Source of the DNA: Kordiimonadales bacterium
GTDB lineage: Bacteria; Pseudomonadota; Alphaproteobacteria; Sphingomonadales; Kordiimonadaceae
Reading direction: 5' to 3'
Assembly: GCA_002401685.1 (NCBI GenBank)
Contig: NVTU01000006.1
Span: forward strand, 1 to 64,000
DNA: 64,000 nucleotides
Position 1 is the first letter of the stretch. Each line of letters begins with the position of its first letter. The notes beneath the pieces are model-generated. The model searched no databases. It saw nothing but the letters and a program-made list of their open reading frames with translations, and was not told the DNA's origin. Shown here piece by piece: positions 43,656 to 52,257 of the stretch. The position numbers were made by a program, and so were the translations under genes.

Positions 43656-45203
43656 CTATGATTTAAAGGTGATACCAAGCTTTCTGATAAGGTCTTCATT
43701 TGAGAAGAGGAGTTCCTTTTGGGAACCAATTTCTTCTTTGATCCGCGCGACAATGTTTTTGAACTCTACATCTTCTTTAATTTTTTCAAAAAACGGATAG
43801 TTTTGAGTTGTCTCTGCATCGCGCCACCCCATATCCACGGCCATCCTAAGGGCCCCTAATGCTAATTTTTTTTTGCCATTAAGAACGTGGTAGTAGGCCA
43901 TATTCACATGACTTTCGGGCCATAAGTTCCCGCCTTTATCACCCATTACCGCTGCCTTAATATTTGGCAAAAATATATCGAGCTCTTGCCTCAGAGCATT
44001 TCTCTGCTCAAGCGCCAATTCCAGTTCAGCGTAGCTTGATTGTGCGATGGTCATTTCAGCGCGAAGAGATTTGATCTTTGGGGTTTTCTGCAGCTTCGCA
44101 GAATAATGCAGATATAGCTGCTCGGCTTGGGGGAAATCGCCTTGACGCAATTTCAAGCTGATATTGAATGCGCGCACAACAGGATGGCCCGGATGCAATA
44201 TCAGGGCCTTATCCATCCAATTTTGAGCATCTGCGGGAAATCCCAATTGGTCGAGCGAAAATGCAATTTGAATTTCTGAATAGAGAGTTGAATGACCCGT
44301 TGTCACCAATTCCGCTTCCATGAGCAGCGCCTCATAGAAGCGGCCCTTAATGGAAAGCAAGTAAGCGGCGCTCGACCTGGCATTATGATCTTTAGGATTA
44401 AGCTCCACGGCTCTCAAATAGAAAGAAATCGCCTTGTCCACTTGCCCCTGACCATCTAACGCATAGGCCAGCGCATGCCAGGCCCTACTATTTTTATTGT
44501 TATCTTTTAAAACAGCGCGCGCTAAGCGTTCTGCTTCTTCAATGTTGGCGCTCGCCATACTAAATTTCGTCGCTTTGGTGGAAAGAGCAAAACTAAGCCC
44601 GATTTGGGCATCAATACTTGTACCGTCTAACTCCAAAGCTTTTTCATATAAAGAAATGGCGCGGTCAATATCCTCCAATCGGTGCCCCACCTGATACTTT
44701 CTTGCTTGTGGAATAAGGTCCGAGACCGTGAGGGTCACGCCTGCCACCGGTGGGGCTGCCTGCGCTATTTCTGGGCCGTTCAACTGATACAGATAGAGCC
44801 CCGTACCGACAATCAATAGCGTGGCCAAAACGCCCCACAAAGATGCTGGGCCTATATTTTTCTGGTGGCCTGCTCCGTCATTTGGCAACACTGGAAGGGT
44901 AAGGTTTAACCGATAGCCTTTTCCCCGTACCGCTTGAATATAATTCAAATCGCCACCGGGCGCTTTTAACGCGCGGCGCAGCAAACTTACACGCTGCGCT
45001 ATGGTCTCTTCACTTACATAATCTTCTTCCCAAACGTCCCGTGCCAATTCAGCCATGGAAATGGGTTCAGGCGCTTTTCTGAGAAGCGTAAAAAACAATT
45101 TCTGGGTCAAGCCCGGCAAGGTGATTTCGGTAGAATTCCTGAAGATAAGCTGATTTTTTACATCCGCCTGAAGATCCATAATTTGTCTAACTTCATGTTC
45201 CAT
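43656..45203 (-). CDS. CadC-like transmembrane transcriptional regulator with TPR periplasmic domain
   Basis: A 515-residue membrane-anchored regulator. Residues about 10-100 are an OmpR/PhoB-type winged helix (KLFFTLLRKAPEPISMAELARDVW, VSLLRRALKAPGGDLNYIQAVRGKGYRL). A single transmembrane helix follows (SLWGVLATLLIVGTGLYLYQL, about 122-142). The C-terminal part is a TPR array (LYEKALELDGTSIDAQIGLS; FYLRAVELNPKDHNARSSAAYLL). The ATG at 45203 has GAAGG just upstream; a TTG at 45224 is the alternative. It is divergent from the beta-lactamase-fold hydrolase, with a triple 10-bp repeat between, so it probably regulates that gene and itself. Confidence 0.9.
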   Translation of the reverse strand: MEHEVRQIMDLQADVKNQLIFRNSTEITLPGLTQKLFFTLLRKAPEPISMAELARDVWEEDYVSEETIAQRVSLLRRALKAPGGDLNYIQAVRGKGYRLNLTLPVLPNDGAGHQKNIGPASLWGVLATLLIVGTGLYLYQLNGPEIAQAAPPVAGVTLTVSDLIPQARKYQVGHRLEDIDRAISLYEKALELDGTSIDAQIGLSFALSTKATKFSMASANIEEAERLARAVLKDNNKNSRAWHALAYALDGQGQVDKAISFYLRAVELNPKDHNARSSAAYLLSIKGRFYEALLMEAELVTTGHSTLYSEIQIAFSLDQLGFPADAQNWMDKALILHPGHPVVRAFNISLKLRQGDFPQAEQLYLHYSAKLQKTPKIKSLRAEMTIAQSSYAELELALEQRNALRQELDIFLPNIKAAVMGDKGGNLWPESHVNMAYYHVLNGKKKLALGALRMAVDMGWRDAETTQNYPFFEKIKEDVEFKNIVARIKEEIGSQKELLFSNEDLIRKLGITFKS

Positions 45204-45209
45204 ATGGCC

Positions 45210-45239
45210 TTCAACAATCTTCAAGTTTATTCAAGTGAT
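45210..45239. promoter_or_regulatory. Three TTCAA direct repeats at 10-bp period, candidate CadC-like operator
   Basis: TTCAACAATC, TTCAAGTTTA, TTCAAGTGAT begin at 45210, 45220 and 45230. Winged-helix regulators of the OmpR/PhoB class bind direct repeats spaced by about one helical turn, the domain type of the gene whose start lies seven bases away. They sit in the intergenic region shared with the divergent hydrolase gene. Confidence 0.62.
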
Positions 45240-45317
45240 ATTTTGCGCCCGTTTCCACTTTATATCAAAACGAAGTCTCACAATCTACCGTCGCTATAAT
45301 AAGAAAAGGAAACACCG

Positions 45318-46418
45318 ATGACAGCGCACCATATTTTAACAAAGATCAGCCTACTTGGGCTTTTATCAGTCCCCTGCGGGCCGGCAGTGGCAGAAGATAC
45401 GTTGGTCTGGAATGACACCATTTCAAAAGCCGTTACAGAAGAAATTGAAAAAAAAACCTATAAAACTGTAACCAGTGTTTTGATTCAAAGAAAGGGACAA
45501 ACGCTTTATGAAAATTATTTCAATGGCGCAAATAAAGACACCCTGCACGACACAAGGTCAGCAACAAAAACATTGGTCGCCTTAGCGATGGGTGCCGCGA
45601 TTGAGCAAAAGCTCATCAAAAATACAAATGTAAAAGTATCGGCGTATTTCCCTAACTATAGTCACTTGTTTAACGGGAACCCCAAAAAAACAAATATAAA
45701 AATACAAGATCTTCTGACCATGTCTTCCGCGCTGGAGTGCGATGATTGGAATCAGTTTTCACGCGGCAATGAAGAGAGAATGTATTTAGTCGAAGATTGG
45801 TCAGAGTTTTTTTGGTCGCTGCCTGTAAGAGGCTATCCAGGCTGGCAAAAGCCACCATCACAGCAGCCATTTGGTAGAGCTTTTTCTTATTGTTCTGCAG
45901 GCGTTCAAATTTTGGGTGAAGCCATCCAAACAGCTTCTAATATGCCTTTCAAAGATTTCATAAGAGAAAACATTTTTGATCCCTTAGAGATCTCTGACTA
46001 CGAATGGCAAGTGAAAGGCACAGGCCAAGTTCATATGATCGGAGGTCTTCGTCTAACGTCTGCTGGCCTCGCCAAGCTCGGCGAGTTACAGCGCCGACAG
46101 GGAACCATTGACGGCAACCGTATTTTCTCGGAAGCGTGGAGCGATGCATCCTTTGTTCCTCGGGCCCAGATTACCAACCCGAATACCGGTGATACCATGA
46201 ATTATGGGTATTTATGGTGGCTATATCCTTTTGAAGTCGACGGCAAAAAATATACGGCAGCGGCAATGAACGGTAACGGCGGGAACAGAGTTTGGGTGCT
46301 GCCTGAATTCGACTTAACAATCGTCCTCACCAAAACGGACTTCAATACAAGAAGTATGCATGCCGAAGCCAAGTTATTCTTCGATCAAGAAATCTTGCCG
46401 CGCCTGAAAAGGAATTGA
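45318..46418 (+). CDS. Beta-lactamase-fold serine hydrolase (class C-like), exported
   Basis: A 366-residue serine hydrolase of the beta-lactamase/esterase family. Signal peptide at 1-25. Catalytic SxxK is S81-A-T-K84 (TRSATKTLVAL). The second motif reads YCS at 191-193 (Y-x-S instead of Y-x-N). Typical substrates are D-amino peptides, esters or beta-lactams; this one cannot be specified. Clean AAGGA ribosome site. It is divergent from the CadC-like regulator and lies in an A+T-richer segment, which with the regulator suggests an acquired unit. Confidence 0.9.
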   Translation: MTAHHILTKISLLGLLSVPCGPAVAEDTLVWNDTISKAVTEEIEKKTYKTVTSVLIQRKGQTLYENYFNGANKDTLHDTRSATKTLVALAMGAAIEQKLIKNTNVKVSAYFPNYSHLFNGNPKKTNIKIQDLLTMSSALECDDWNQFSRGNEERMYLVEDWSEFFWSLPVRGYPGWQKPPSQQPFGRAFSYCSAGVQILGEAIQTASNMPFKDFIRENIFDPLEISDYEWQVKGTGQVHMIGGLRLTSAGLAKLGELQRRQGTIDGNRIFSEAWSDASFVPRAQITNPNTGDTMNYGYLWWLYPFEVDGKKYTAAAMNGNGGNRVWVLPEFDLTIVLTKTDFNTRSMHAEAKLFFDQEILPRLKRN

Positions 46419-46428
46419 GCAAACAAGA

Positions 46429-46454
46429 AAAGCGGCGCCAGCTGGTGCCGCTTT
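46429..46454 (+). terminator. Hairpin after the beta-lactamase-fold gene
   Basis: An 11-bp stem (46429-46439 with 46444-46454, one G:T pair) closed by an AGCT loop, starting 10 bases after the stop. The T-run is poor (three T), so termination may be partly Rho-dependent. Confidence 0.5.
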
Positions 46455-46569
46455 AGGTGGCTGGCGGAGCATGAGAATGGTCAACAAGCAGCTTTTCGAA
46501 TCCGTGCCCAACATAAAGAAAGCGAGCAATCGCTCCCTTTCTTTTCGAAATAATACTTATGAACTCAAT

Positions 46570-47475
46570 TTAGAGCTTCTTGCGCCTCTTTCTTCGCGCC
46601 TTCTTTGCAGCCTTCTTTGCCTTTTTAATTTCGGCTTCAGTTAGTTTTCGAACAATGTTGCCTTTTTGAATGCCATTGTCCGATACCACTTGGGCTTTGG
46701 AAAACTTGGCGCTCGCAGATACAATTTCAAGCAAGCCAATTTCTGTTTCTTCTGCGCCCAAGACTTCACCGGTATCAGGGTCAACAAAACCGTCTCCAAG
46801 CTCAACGACATGCACAAAATCGCCTTCACTGAATAATGCGTTGCCGTAGTTGATTATGTGCATACCATTTTTTTGCACCGCGATGATTTTAGCTGGGTAG
46901 ATGGTTGTAGCAATAAGCCCAACAACGTCTCTCGCTGCCATGCGTTGCACGTCAGCCAATGGGTCGGCTTTCTGTGATGCTTGCGAAAAGCCTTTGATTT
47001 TAACAGCGCTGCCAGATTTGATGCTGTTTTCTACAGTTTCTGCTAACCGGACCTCGCCGGTCTGTGTGTCGACAATGCGTAAATCGATAGCCATCTCTAC
47101 ACGCGTTCCACCAGAGCCGAATCCTCTTACTGCAACGCCGGACTTAGATTCTCCGAATTTCGTTATTGAGCCATAAATTAGGTAATCGACACCTTCAATG
47201 CCGCCAATCTCATCTGCACCATCGATAATACCGCTGGCACCTAGGCCCTGTTCTTGGAGAATTTCAGCCAGTCTAGCGCGCTCGATAACTTTGAATTTAT
47301 TGGTTTTAATGATTTGCGTTTCGAGCATTGTTCGAAAGGAATCCGGGCTTACGCCTCGGATTGAGCTTGTGATCTCACCGATACCTATAGTTACCTTATC
47401 GTTGGCATGTACCGTGAAGCTGATTTGCACCAAGACTAAAAAAGTCGATAAGGCACCTAATATCCATTTATTCAT
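46570..47475 (-). CDS. CsgG-family exported protein
   Basis: A 301-residue protein of the curli-secretion CsgG fold. Signal peptide (WILGALSTFLVLVQISFTVHA) without the lipobox Cys seen in true CsgG, so it is probably not a lipoprotein and not the curli pore. The CsgG-type core is present: RTMLETQIIKTNKFKVIERARLAEILQEQ, GVDYLIYGSITKFGE, VEMAIDLRIVDTQTGEVRLAE. The C-terminal region carries a FlgT-like beta element (ISAxGN style, VQKNGMHIINYGNALFSEGDFVHV) and a Lys/Arg-rich tail. Possible role in envelope assembly. It has AAGGGGG before the ATG. Confidence 0.85.
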   Translation of the reverse strand: MNKWILGALSTFLVLVQISFTVHANDKVTIGIGEITSSIRGVSPDSFRTMLETQIIKTNKFKVIERARLAEILQEQGLGASGIIDGADEIGGIEGVDYLIYGSITKFGESKSGVAVRGFGSGGTRVEMAIDLRIVDTQTGEVRLAETVENSIKSGSAVKIKGFSQASQKADPLADVQRMAARDVVGLIATTIYPAKIIAVQKNGMHIINYGNALFSEGDFVHVVELGDGFVDPDTGEVLGAEETEIGLLEIVSASAKFSKAQVVSDNGIQKGNIVRKLTEAEIKKAKKAAKKARRKRRKKL

Positions 47476-47788
47476 GCAACCCCCTTTTGCTTAACAAAAT
47501 AATATCAGGGGATTTACTAGCACTAATCTTAGTAATGGGCAAATTTACACCTATTTTTATTAGGAAATCTTGGGTGGTTATTACCTTTTTATTGATTAAA
47601 TTTAACGAATTCTTGCGATGTCTATCAATTTCGCATTGAGTTCACGGTGGAACACATGCCACTTCTTGCCGTGTATCCATTTTCAGCACCAATGTGTACG
47701 AAGACTGTACGCTATGAGTACGAACAGCAATGGCTTAATATAGCCATTTGCCCATAAGTCGTTGAAATACAATAATATAGTGAAAAAA
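47476..47788. other. Intergenic region between the CsgG-family gene and tRNA-Thr
   Basis: A+T-rich, no ORF. It contains three direct repeats with 11-bp period, described separately. The promoter of the CsgG-family gene should be in the lower-coordinate half, but I find only a weak candidate. Confidence 0.5.
47695..47722. promoter_or_regulatory. Three GTACG-type direct repeats at 11-bp period
   Basis: TGTACG, TGTACG and AGTACG (GTACG starting at 47696, 47707 and 47718, the last as GTACG of AGTACG) lie at exact 11-bp steps. PhoB/OmpR-type regulators recognise 11-bp tandem repeats. They are about 220 bases upstream of the CsgG-family gene and 70 bases from the tRNA 3' end. No regulator is assigned. 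Confidence 0.4.
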
Positions 47789-47863
47789 TGGTGCCGCTGG
47801 GGAGAATCGAACTCCCGACCTCACCATTACCAATGGTGCGCTCTACCACTGAGCTACAGCGGC
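47789..47863 (-). tRNA. tRNA-Thr (GGT anticodon)
   Basis: A complete cloverleaf read on the minus strand: acceptor GCCGCTG paired with CAGCGGC, D arm GCTCAGTGGTAGAGC, anticodon arm CACCA-TTGGTAA-TGGTG with anticodon GGT, T arm GGGAG-TTCGATT-CTCCC, 3' ACCA encoded. GGT reads threonine ACC/ACU codons. Confidence 0.97.
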
Positions 47864-48068
47864 CCGATTGGGCTGGGGCGCGGCTTGCTGCCGTGCACGA
47901 GGCGGGTCTTGCCACAGGGGCGCATCTGATGCAAGCGAAACTATCAGCTTGGCCTCTTGTTTTCTGCGCGCGCTCCAAAAAATAAATCAGGGTCGTCAAA
48001 TTTTGCGCCACAAAGGCTCTCGGCGGTTTCACTTGGTTTTCGCGCCCCCTTCCGTTACACCTGCGGCT

Positions 48069-48224
48069 ATGAGCAAAGATCAAAAACAAAAGTCAGGTGC
48101 CGCCAAACAAGGTGAGAAACTTAAGTCCGCGGACAAACAGGCGCGGCTTGCAGAAGCCTTGCGCGCCAACCTGCGCCGCAGGAAAGAACAAACCCGCGAA
48201 CGCAAAGCTGAAAACATCGATTAA
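48069..48224 (+). CDS. Small basic conserved alphaproteobacterial protein
   Basis: A 51-residue protein (MSKDQKQKSGAAKQG..., ending RLAEALRANLRRRKEQTRERKAENID). The RLAEALRANLRRRK motif occurs in small proteins encoded near murA/dcd in alphaproteobacteria; function unknown. The frame is open upstream for another 67 codons but overlaps the tRNA region, so the ATG at 48069 is chosen. Probably a nucleic-acid-interacting or disordered basic peptide. Confidence 0.7.
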   Translation: MSKDQKQKSGAAKQGEKLKSADKQARLAEALRANLRRRKEQTRERKAENID

Positions 48225-48413
48225 GCAGTTTTCCTGACTATTTTGTCAGCTTTTATTTCAGCGCAACCCGTGCTGCAGAGCCAAAAAATGCGGCTTGTGC
48301 GCCTCCCGTTTTTACCCTACAAAACCTGCTCACTTAGCGGCAAGATCGACAGACTTTTCCGCGCTGATTGAAGGCTGAGCCAACGCCCAGCTTCGCACCG
48401 AAGGAGATACCCT

Positions 48414-48968
48414 GTGGCCGTAATGTCTGATAAATGGATTCGCGAAATGTCCCAAAACCACGGCATGGTGGAACCCTTTGTTGATGGCCAGATGCGCGAC
48501 GGGGTGATCTCCTACGGCCTATCTTCCTACGGTTATGATGCCCGGGTCGCGCCCGAATTCAAAATTTTCACCAACGTGAACTCTGCTGTTGTTGACCCGA
48601 AAAATTTTTCGTCCGACAGCTTCGTTGACCGCGACACAGACGTCTGCGTGATCCCACCGAATAGCTTCGTACTGGCGCGCACGGTGGAGTATTTCCGTGT
48701 CCCTAACGATGTGCTGGTTATTTGCCTCGGGAAATCCACTTACGCACGCTGCGGTATTATCGTAAATGTCACCCCGCTGGAACCAGGTTGGGAAGGGCAC
48801 GTAACGCTTGAGTTTTCAAACACCACGCCGCTACCCGCGAAAATTTACGCCAATGAAGGCGCTTGCCAGTTCCTGTTCCTGCAAGGCAACGAGCCGTGCG
48901 AGACCACCTACAGGGATAAAGGCGGCAAATACCAAGGCCAAAAAGGTGTGACACTGCCTAAACTGTAA
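48414..48968 (+). CDS. dcd: Dcd, dCTP deaminase
   Basis: Deaminates dCTP to dUTP, feeding dTMP synthesis; trimeric dUTPase-fold enzyme, 184 residues. Seen: [17 protein letters not shown], the catalytic [34 protein letters not shown] (motif split over two strands) and the C-terminal GGKYQGQ loop. I use the GTG at 48414 because AAGGAG stands at an ideal seven-base distance; the ATG at 48423 would be 16 bases away. Confidence 0.95.
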   Translation: MAVMSDKWIREMSQNHGMVEPFVDGQMRDGVISYGLSSYGYDARVAPEFKIFTNVNSAVVDPKNFSSDSFVDRDTDVCVIPPNSFVLARTVEYFRVPNDVLVICLGKSTYARCGIIVNVTPLEPGWEGHVTLEFSNTTPLPAKIYANEGACQFLFLQGNEPCETTYRDKGGKYQGQKGVTLPKL

Positions 48969-49053
48969 AAGGCAATTACCTGCTAATCCACCGACAGCAA
49001 AAATAACAACACCCGCGCACGGCAGCAAAGCCAGGGCGGGTGGCCGTTTACTT

Positions 49054-49530
49054 TTATCCAAAGTCCGGCGTTTTAATATCATCCATATCAACTAGGCTAC
49101 TTTTCATATCACCGTTGCTATACAAGCGCTTACCGATTTTCGGATAATCACAAACATCGTGCTGCAGTCGGCTGCCGACAACAATGCACTTCAAAAGCCC
49201 GCTGCCTGAATTTGTAAGTGAATGTGCCTCGCCGCCTGCGCGGTAGCCAACGAAGTCACCCGCTGCCACTGTGAATGTCTCCTCACCAATAACGGCTTCG
49301 GCCTCGCCTTCCAGAATGTAAATACATTCGTCCTCAAAATGGTGCACATGATATTCGGCGGAACTTCGGCCCGGCCTGAGTTCAATGATATGAAAACCAA
49401 ACCCGTTTAAGCCGGTCAGATCACCCAGCGATTTATTCAGTCGCCGTGCGCCTTCATTCAGAAAGTGGGTCCTCTCCGACCCACCAAATTCTTCAATCTC
49501 TTGCTTGGTGATGATATATTTATCGGCCAT
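49054..49530 (-). CDS. Cupin domain-containing protein
   Basis: A 158-residue single-domain cupin. The metal-binding motif 1 is HVHHFEDECIYILEGEAEAVIG (His/His/Glu plus Gly), motif 2 ends GGEAHSLTNSG. Such proteins bind small ligands or act as isomerases or oxygenases; the reaction cannot be told. It resembles cupins that act on aromatic or amino-acid derivatives. Convergent with dcd; divergent from murA. Confidence 0.86.
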   Translation of the reverse strand: MADKYIITKQEIEEFGGSERTHFLNEGARRLNKSLGDLTGLNGFGFHIIELRPGRSSAEYHVHHFEDECIYILEGEAEAVIGEETFTVAAGDFVGYRAGGEAHSLTNSGSGLLKCIVVGSRLQHDVCDYPKIGKRLYSNGDMKSSLVDMDDIKTPDFG

Positions 49531-49722
49531 TTGCCTCTCCTCGGTTTCCGAGCCCTATTTCATCGCGCTGTTTCATCGCGCCGGGCGTGGTCTTGTAAAA
49601 CACTTATCACACCGCTCTGCGTGCCCGTCTAATTTATCTTCTTTCCGCCATACTCAGGTCTTCATTGCCCTTGATCCTGCTTGCCTGTATGACACTCAAT
49701 AAAGATCAAAGGGACGATATTA

Positions 49723-51003
49723 ATGGAAAAACTGGTTATCACTGGCGGCACGGCTTTGCACGGCACAATCCCCATTAGCGGCGCGAAGAACGCTGCACTG
49801 CCGCTAATGTGCACCTGCCTGCTGACAGATGAACCGGTTACGCTGAATAACCTGCCACGTTTGGCGGACATTGCCACGCTTTCCGACTTACTAAACCACC
49901 TAGGCGCCTCCGTCACCATCGCTGCCGGTAGCCGCGGTACGCAGCGGGGCCGCAAGCTAACGTTTCATGCGGCAGAGATCCACGACACCGTCGCGCCGTA
50001 CGATATGGTGCGGAAGATGCGTGCCAGTATTTTGGTGCTTGGTGGCCTTGTCGCGCGTGAAGGCGTGGCCACGGTGTCCCTGCCTGGCGGCTGCGCCATT
50101 GGCAACCGGCCCATCGACCTCCATCTGAAAGCGCTAGAGGCCCTTGGTGCTAAGATCGAGCTTGAGCACGGCTATGTTCGTGCCAGCGCACCTGACGGCC
50201 TTAAGGGCGGCACGGTGCGCTTCCCGTTTGTCTCCGTCGGCGCTACTGAAAACATTCTGATGGCGGCGACACTGGCCAAAGGCACGACAACCATCGAAAA
50301 CGCAGCGCGCGAGCCCGAAATCGCTGATTTGGCAAAATGCCTAAACTCAATGGGCGCAAAGATTACCGGTGCAGGCCACGAAACCATCACCGTTGAAGGC
50401 GTGGAAAAACTGCACGGTACAGTGCACGATGTGATGCCTGACCGCATTGAGGCGGGCTCTTATGCCATCGCAGCGCTGATGACGCGCGGGAATATCTTAC
50501 TCGAAGGCGCCAACGCGCACGATATGCAGGCTTCCCTTGATGCCCTTCAGGAAGCAGGCGGCATTGTCGAGGTTGAAGAAAACGGTGTTCGCGTGCGCTC
50601 GAACGGCCATGTAGGCGGTCTCAATATCGTAACCCAACCTTTCCCCGGCTTCCCGACAGATATGCAGGCGCAGTTTATGGCGCTGGCGAGCGTGGCCGAG
50701 GGTGCCAGTGTTATCACCGAAGCCATTTTCGAGAACCGCTTCATGCATGTGCCGGAACTTGGCCGTATGGGCGCCGACATAACGGTGAACGGTTCCAGCG
50801 CCACGGTTCGGGGCACGGCTAAACTTGTCGGTGCTGAAGTGATGGCAACTGACCTTAGAGCCAGCATGAGCCTTGTGCTTGCAGGGTTAGTCGCTGAAGG
50901 CGAAACCACGGTAAATCGGCTCTATCACCTCGACCGCGGGTACGAACGTTTAGAAGAAAAATTGCGCCAAGTCGGCGCAGTAGTTGAACGTGTGCCCTCA
51001 TAA
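49723..51003 (+). CDS. murA: MurA, UDP-N-acetylglucosamine 1-carboxyvinyltransferase
   Basis: First committed step of peptidoglycan synthesis (PEP + UDP-GlcNAc). 426 residues. Catalytic C124 in [12 protein letters not shown] (fosfomycin target is therefore present), K22/N23 in SGAKNAAL, and R-containing [15 protein letters not shown]. It starts the conserved block with DUF2948, hisG and hisD. Full length and unremarkable. Confidence 0.96.
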   Translation: MEKLVITGGTALHGTIPISGAKNAALPLMCTCLLTDEPVTLNNLPRLADIATLSDLLNHLGASVTIAAGSRGTQRGRKLTFHAAEIHDTVAPYDMVRKMRASILVLGGLVAREGVATVSLPGGCAIGNRPIDLHLKALEALGAKIELEHGYVRASAPDGLKGGTVRFPFVSVGATENILMAATLAKGTTTIENAAREPEIADLAKCLNSMGAKITGAGHETITVEGVEKLHGTVHDVMPDRIEAGSYAIAALMTRGNILLEGANAHDMQASLDALQEAGGIVEVEENGVRVRSNGHVGGLNIVTQPFPGFPTDMQAQFMALASVAEGASVITEAIFENRFMHVPELGRMGADITVNGSSATVRGTAKLVGAEVMATDLRASMSLVLAGLVAEGETTVNRLYHLDRGYERLEEKLRQVGAVVERVPS

Positions 51004-51091
51004 GCTTACATTGCGCTACGAATCACCTGCGGAAGCTGGCGGCGATAAGCCTCTGGTGCAGAAACAAAATAGTAAGCGGACCAACTGCCCT

Positions 51092-51523
51092 ATGAGTACT
51101 CCTGTTAAAATCCTTGCGCAAAGCGCCGACGATATCCCCGTGGTATCAGCCTTACTGCAAGATATGACCGTACGTATCGGCGACATTGCCTGGCTACAAA
51201 ACGAGCAACGCTTTGCCGTAATTGGCAACCGTTTCCATTGGGAAAAGAAGCGCCTGTTCCGGCGACCAAAAGGCGAACGCATTCGCTCAGCTTTTCACTT
51301 TGACGGTGTCATAAGCGTGAAACTGTACCAAATTGACCTTCAGGACGAAAAAACCGTGCTGAATTTACTGGACATTGAAGTGGTCGAGCACGAAACCGGC
51401 AACACCGTCACGCTGAACTTTGCAGGCGGCGCTGGCGTACGGCTGGAAGTTGACGCCGTTGACATGCTGGTAACCGATCTCGGCGCCAGTTGGCAGGCAA
51501 TTGAGCGACCCGATCACCATTGA
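51092..51523 (+). CDS. DUF2948 family protein
   Basis: A 143-residue member of the alphaproteobacterial DUF2948 family. The core is PVKILAQSADDIPVVSALLQDMTVRIGDIAWL, FAVIGNRFHWE and RIRSAFHFDGV. Function unknown; its place between murA and hisG is conserved. Start at the ATG at 51092; the frame extends upstream into murA. Confidence 0.92.
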   Translation: MSTPVKILAQSADDIPVVSALLQDMTVRIGDIAWLQNEQRFAVIGNRFHWEKKRLFRRPKGERIRSAFHFDGVISVKLYQIDLQDEKTVLNLLDIEVVEHETGNTVTLNFAGGAGVRLEVDAVDMLVTDLGASWQAIERPDHH

Positions 51524-51588
51524 TGCTCGCCCAAAACTGACGCAGGCCTATATGATGATACTTGGTACAATACCGGACGGAATGCCCA

Positions 51589-52257
51589 ATGGAACTTACA
51601 GAAAAACTGGTTTTAGCCCTGCCGAAAGGCCGCATTCTTAAAGAAGTAATGCCACTTGTGAACGCTGCAGGCATTACCCCTGAACCTGATTTTGATGACC
51701 CAAAGTCCCGCAAACTCGAGTTTGATACAAATATTGAGAACCTGACCATTATCCGCGTTCGCTCGTTTGATGCGGCAACCTTTGTCGCTTTCGGGGCGGC
51801 TCATCTGGGTGTGGTCGGCAATGACGTATTGCAGGAATTTGGCTACACAGACCTATACACACCGCTTGATCTTGATATTGGCCACTGCCGGCTGTCACTT
51901 GCAATGCCTGAGGAAGATACCGGCGGCGATCCGCGCGAATGGTCCCACATTCGGGTAGCAACAAAATACCCGAACCTAACGCGGAAATATTACGCCGAGC
52001 GCGGTGTCCAGGCGGAATGCATCAAGCTGAACGGCGCAATGGAACTCGCGCCGCGCCTTGGGCTTACCCGTCGCATTGTTGACTTGGTTTCCACCGGCAG
52101 CACCTTGAAAGCAAACCATCTCACGGAAGTTGAAGTGCTGACAGAAATCACGTCGCGCCTTGTTGTGAACCGCCCAGCCTTTAAAACACGCCCGAAGGAA
52201 ATTAGCTTTTGGGTTGACCGTTTCCGCGATGCTGTTGCCGAGAAAGCCGCAAGCTGA
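51589..52257 (+). CDS. hisG: HisG, ATP phosphoribosyltransferase (short form)
   Basis: First step of histidine synthesis (ATP + PRPP). 222 residues, so a short-form HisG that lacks the C-terminal ACT-like regulatory domain and should need HisZ for activity; no hisZ in the window. Seen: [60 protein letters not shown]. Start at the ATG at 51589 (frame open nine codons upstream). hisD overlaps its stop by one base (TGATG). Confidence 0.93.
   Translation: MELTEKLVLALPKGRILKEVMPLVNAAGITPEPDFDDPKSRKLEFDTNIENLTIIRVRSFDAATFVAFGAAHLGVVGNDVLQEFGYTDLYTPLDLDIGHCRLSLAMPEEDTGGDPREWSHIRVATKYPNLTRKYYAERGVQAECIKLNGAMELAPRLGLTRRIVDLVSTGSTLKANHLTEVEVLTEITSRLVVNRPAFKTRPKEISFWVDRFRDAVAEKAAS

Noticed and set aside
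47788-47985. A plus-strand ORF starting with a V/PLGRIELPTSPLP-type sequence
   Set aside because: This is the well-known false translation of the antisense of a tRNA gene; the region encodes tRNA-Thr.
49010-49042. Inverted repeat CACCCGC...GCGGGTG between dcd and the cupin gene
   Set aside because: Short arms, long loop and no T-run on either strand; too weak to call as a terminator.
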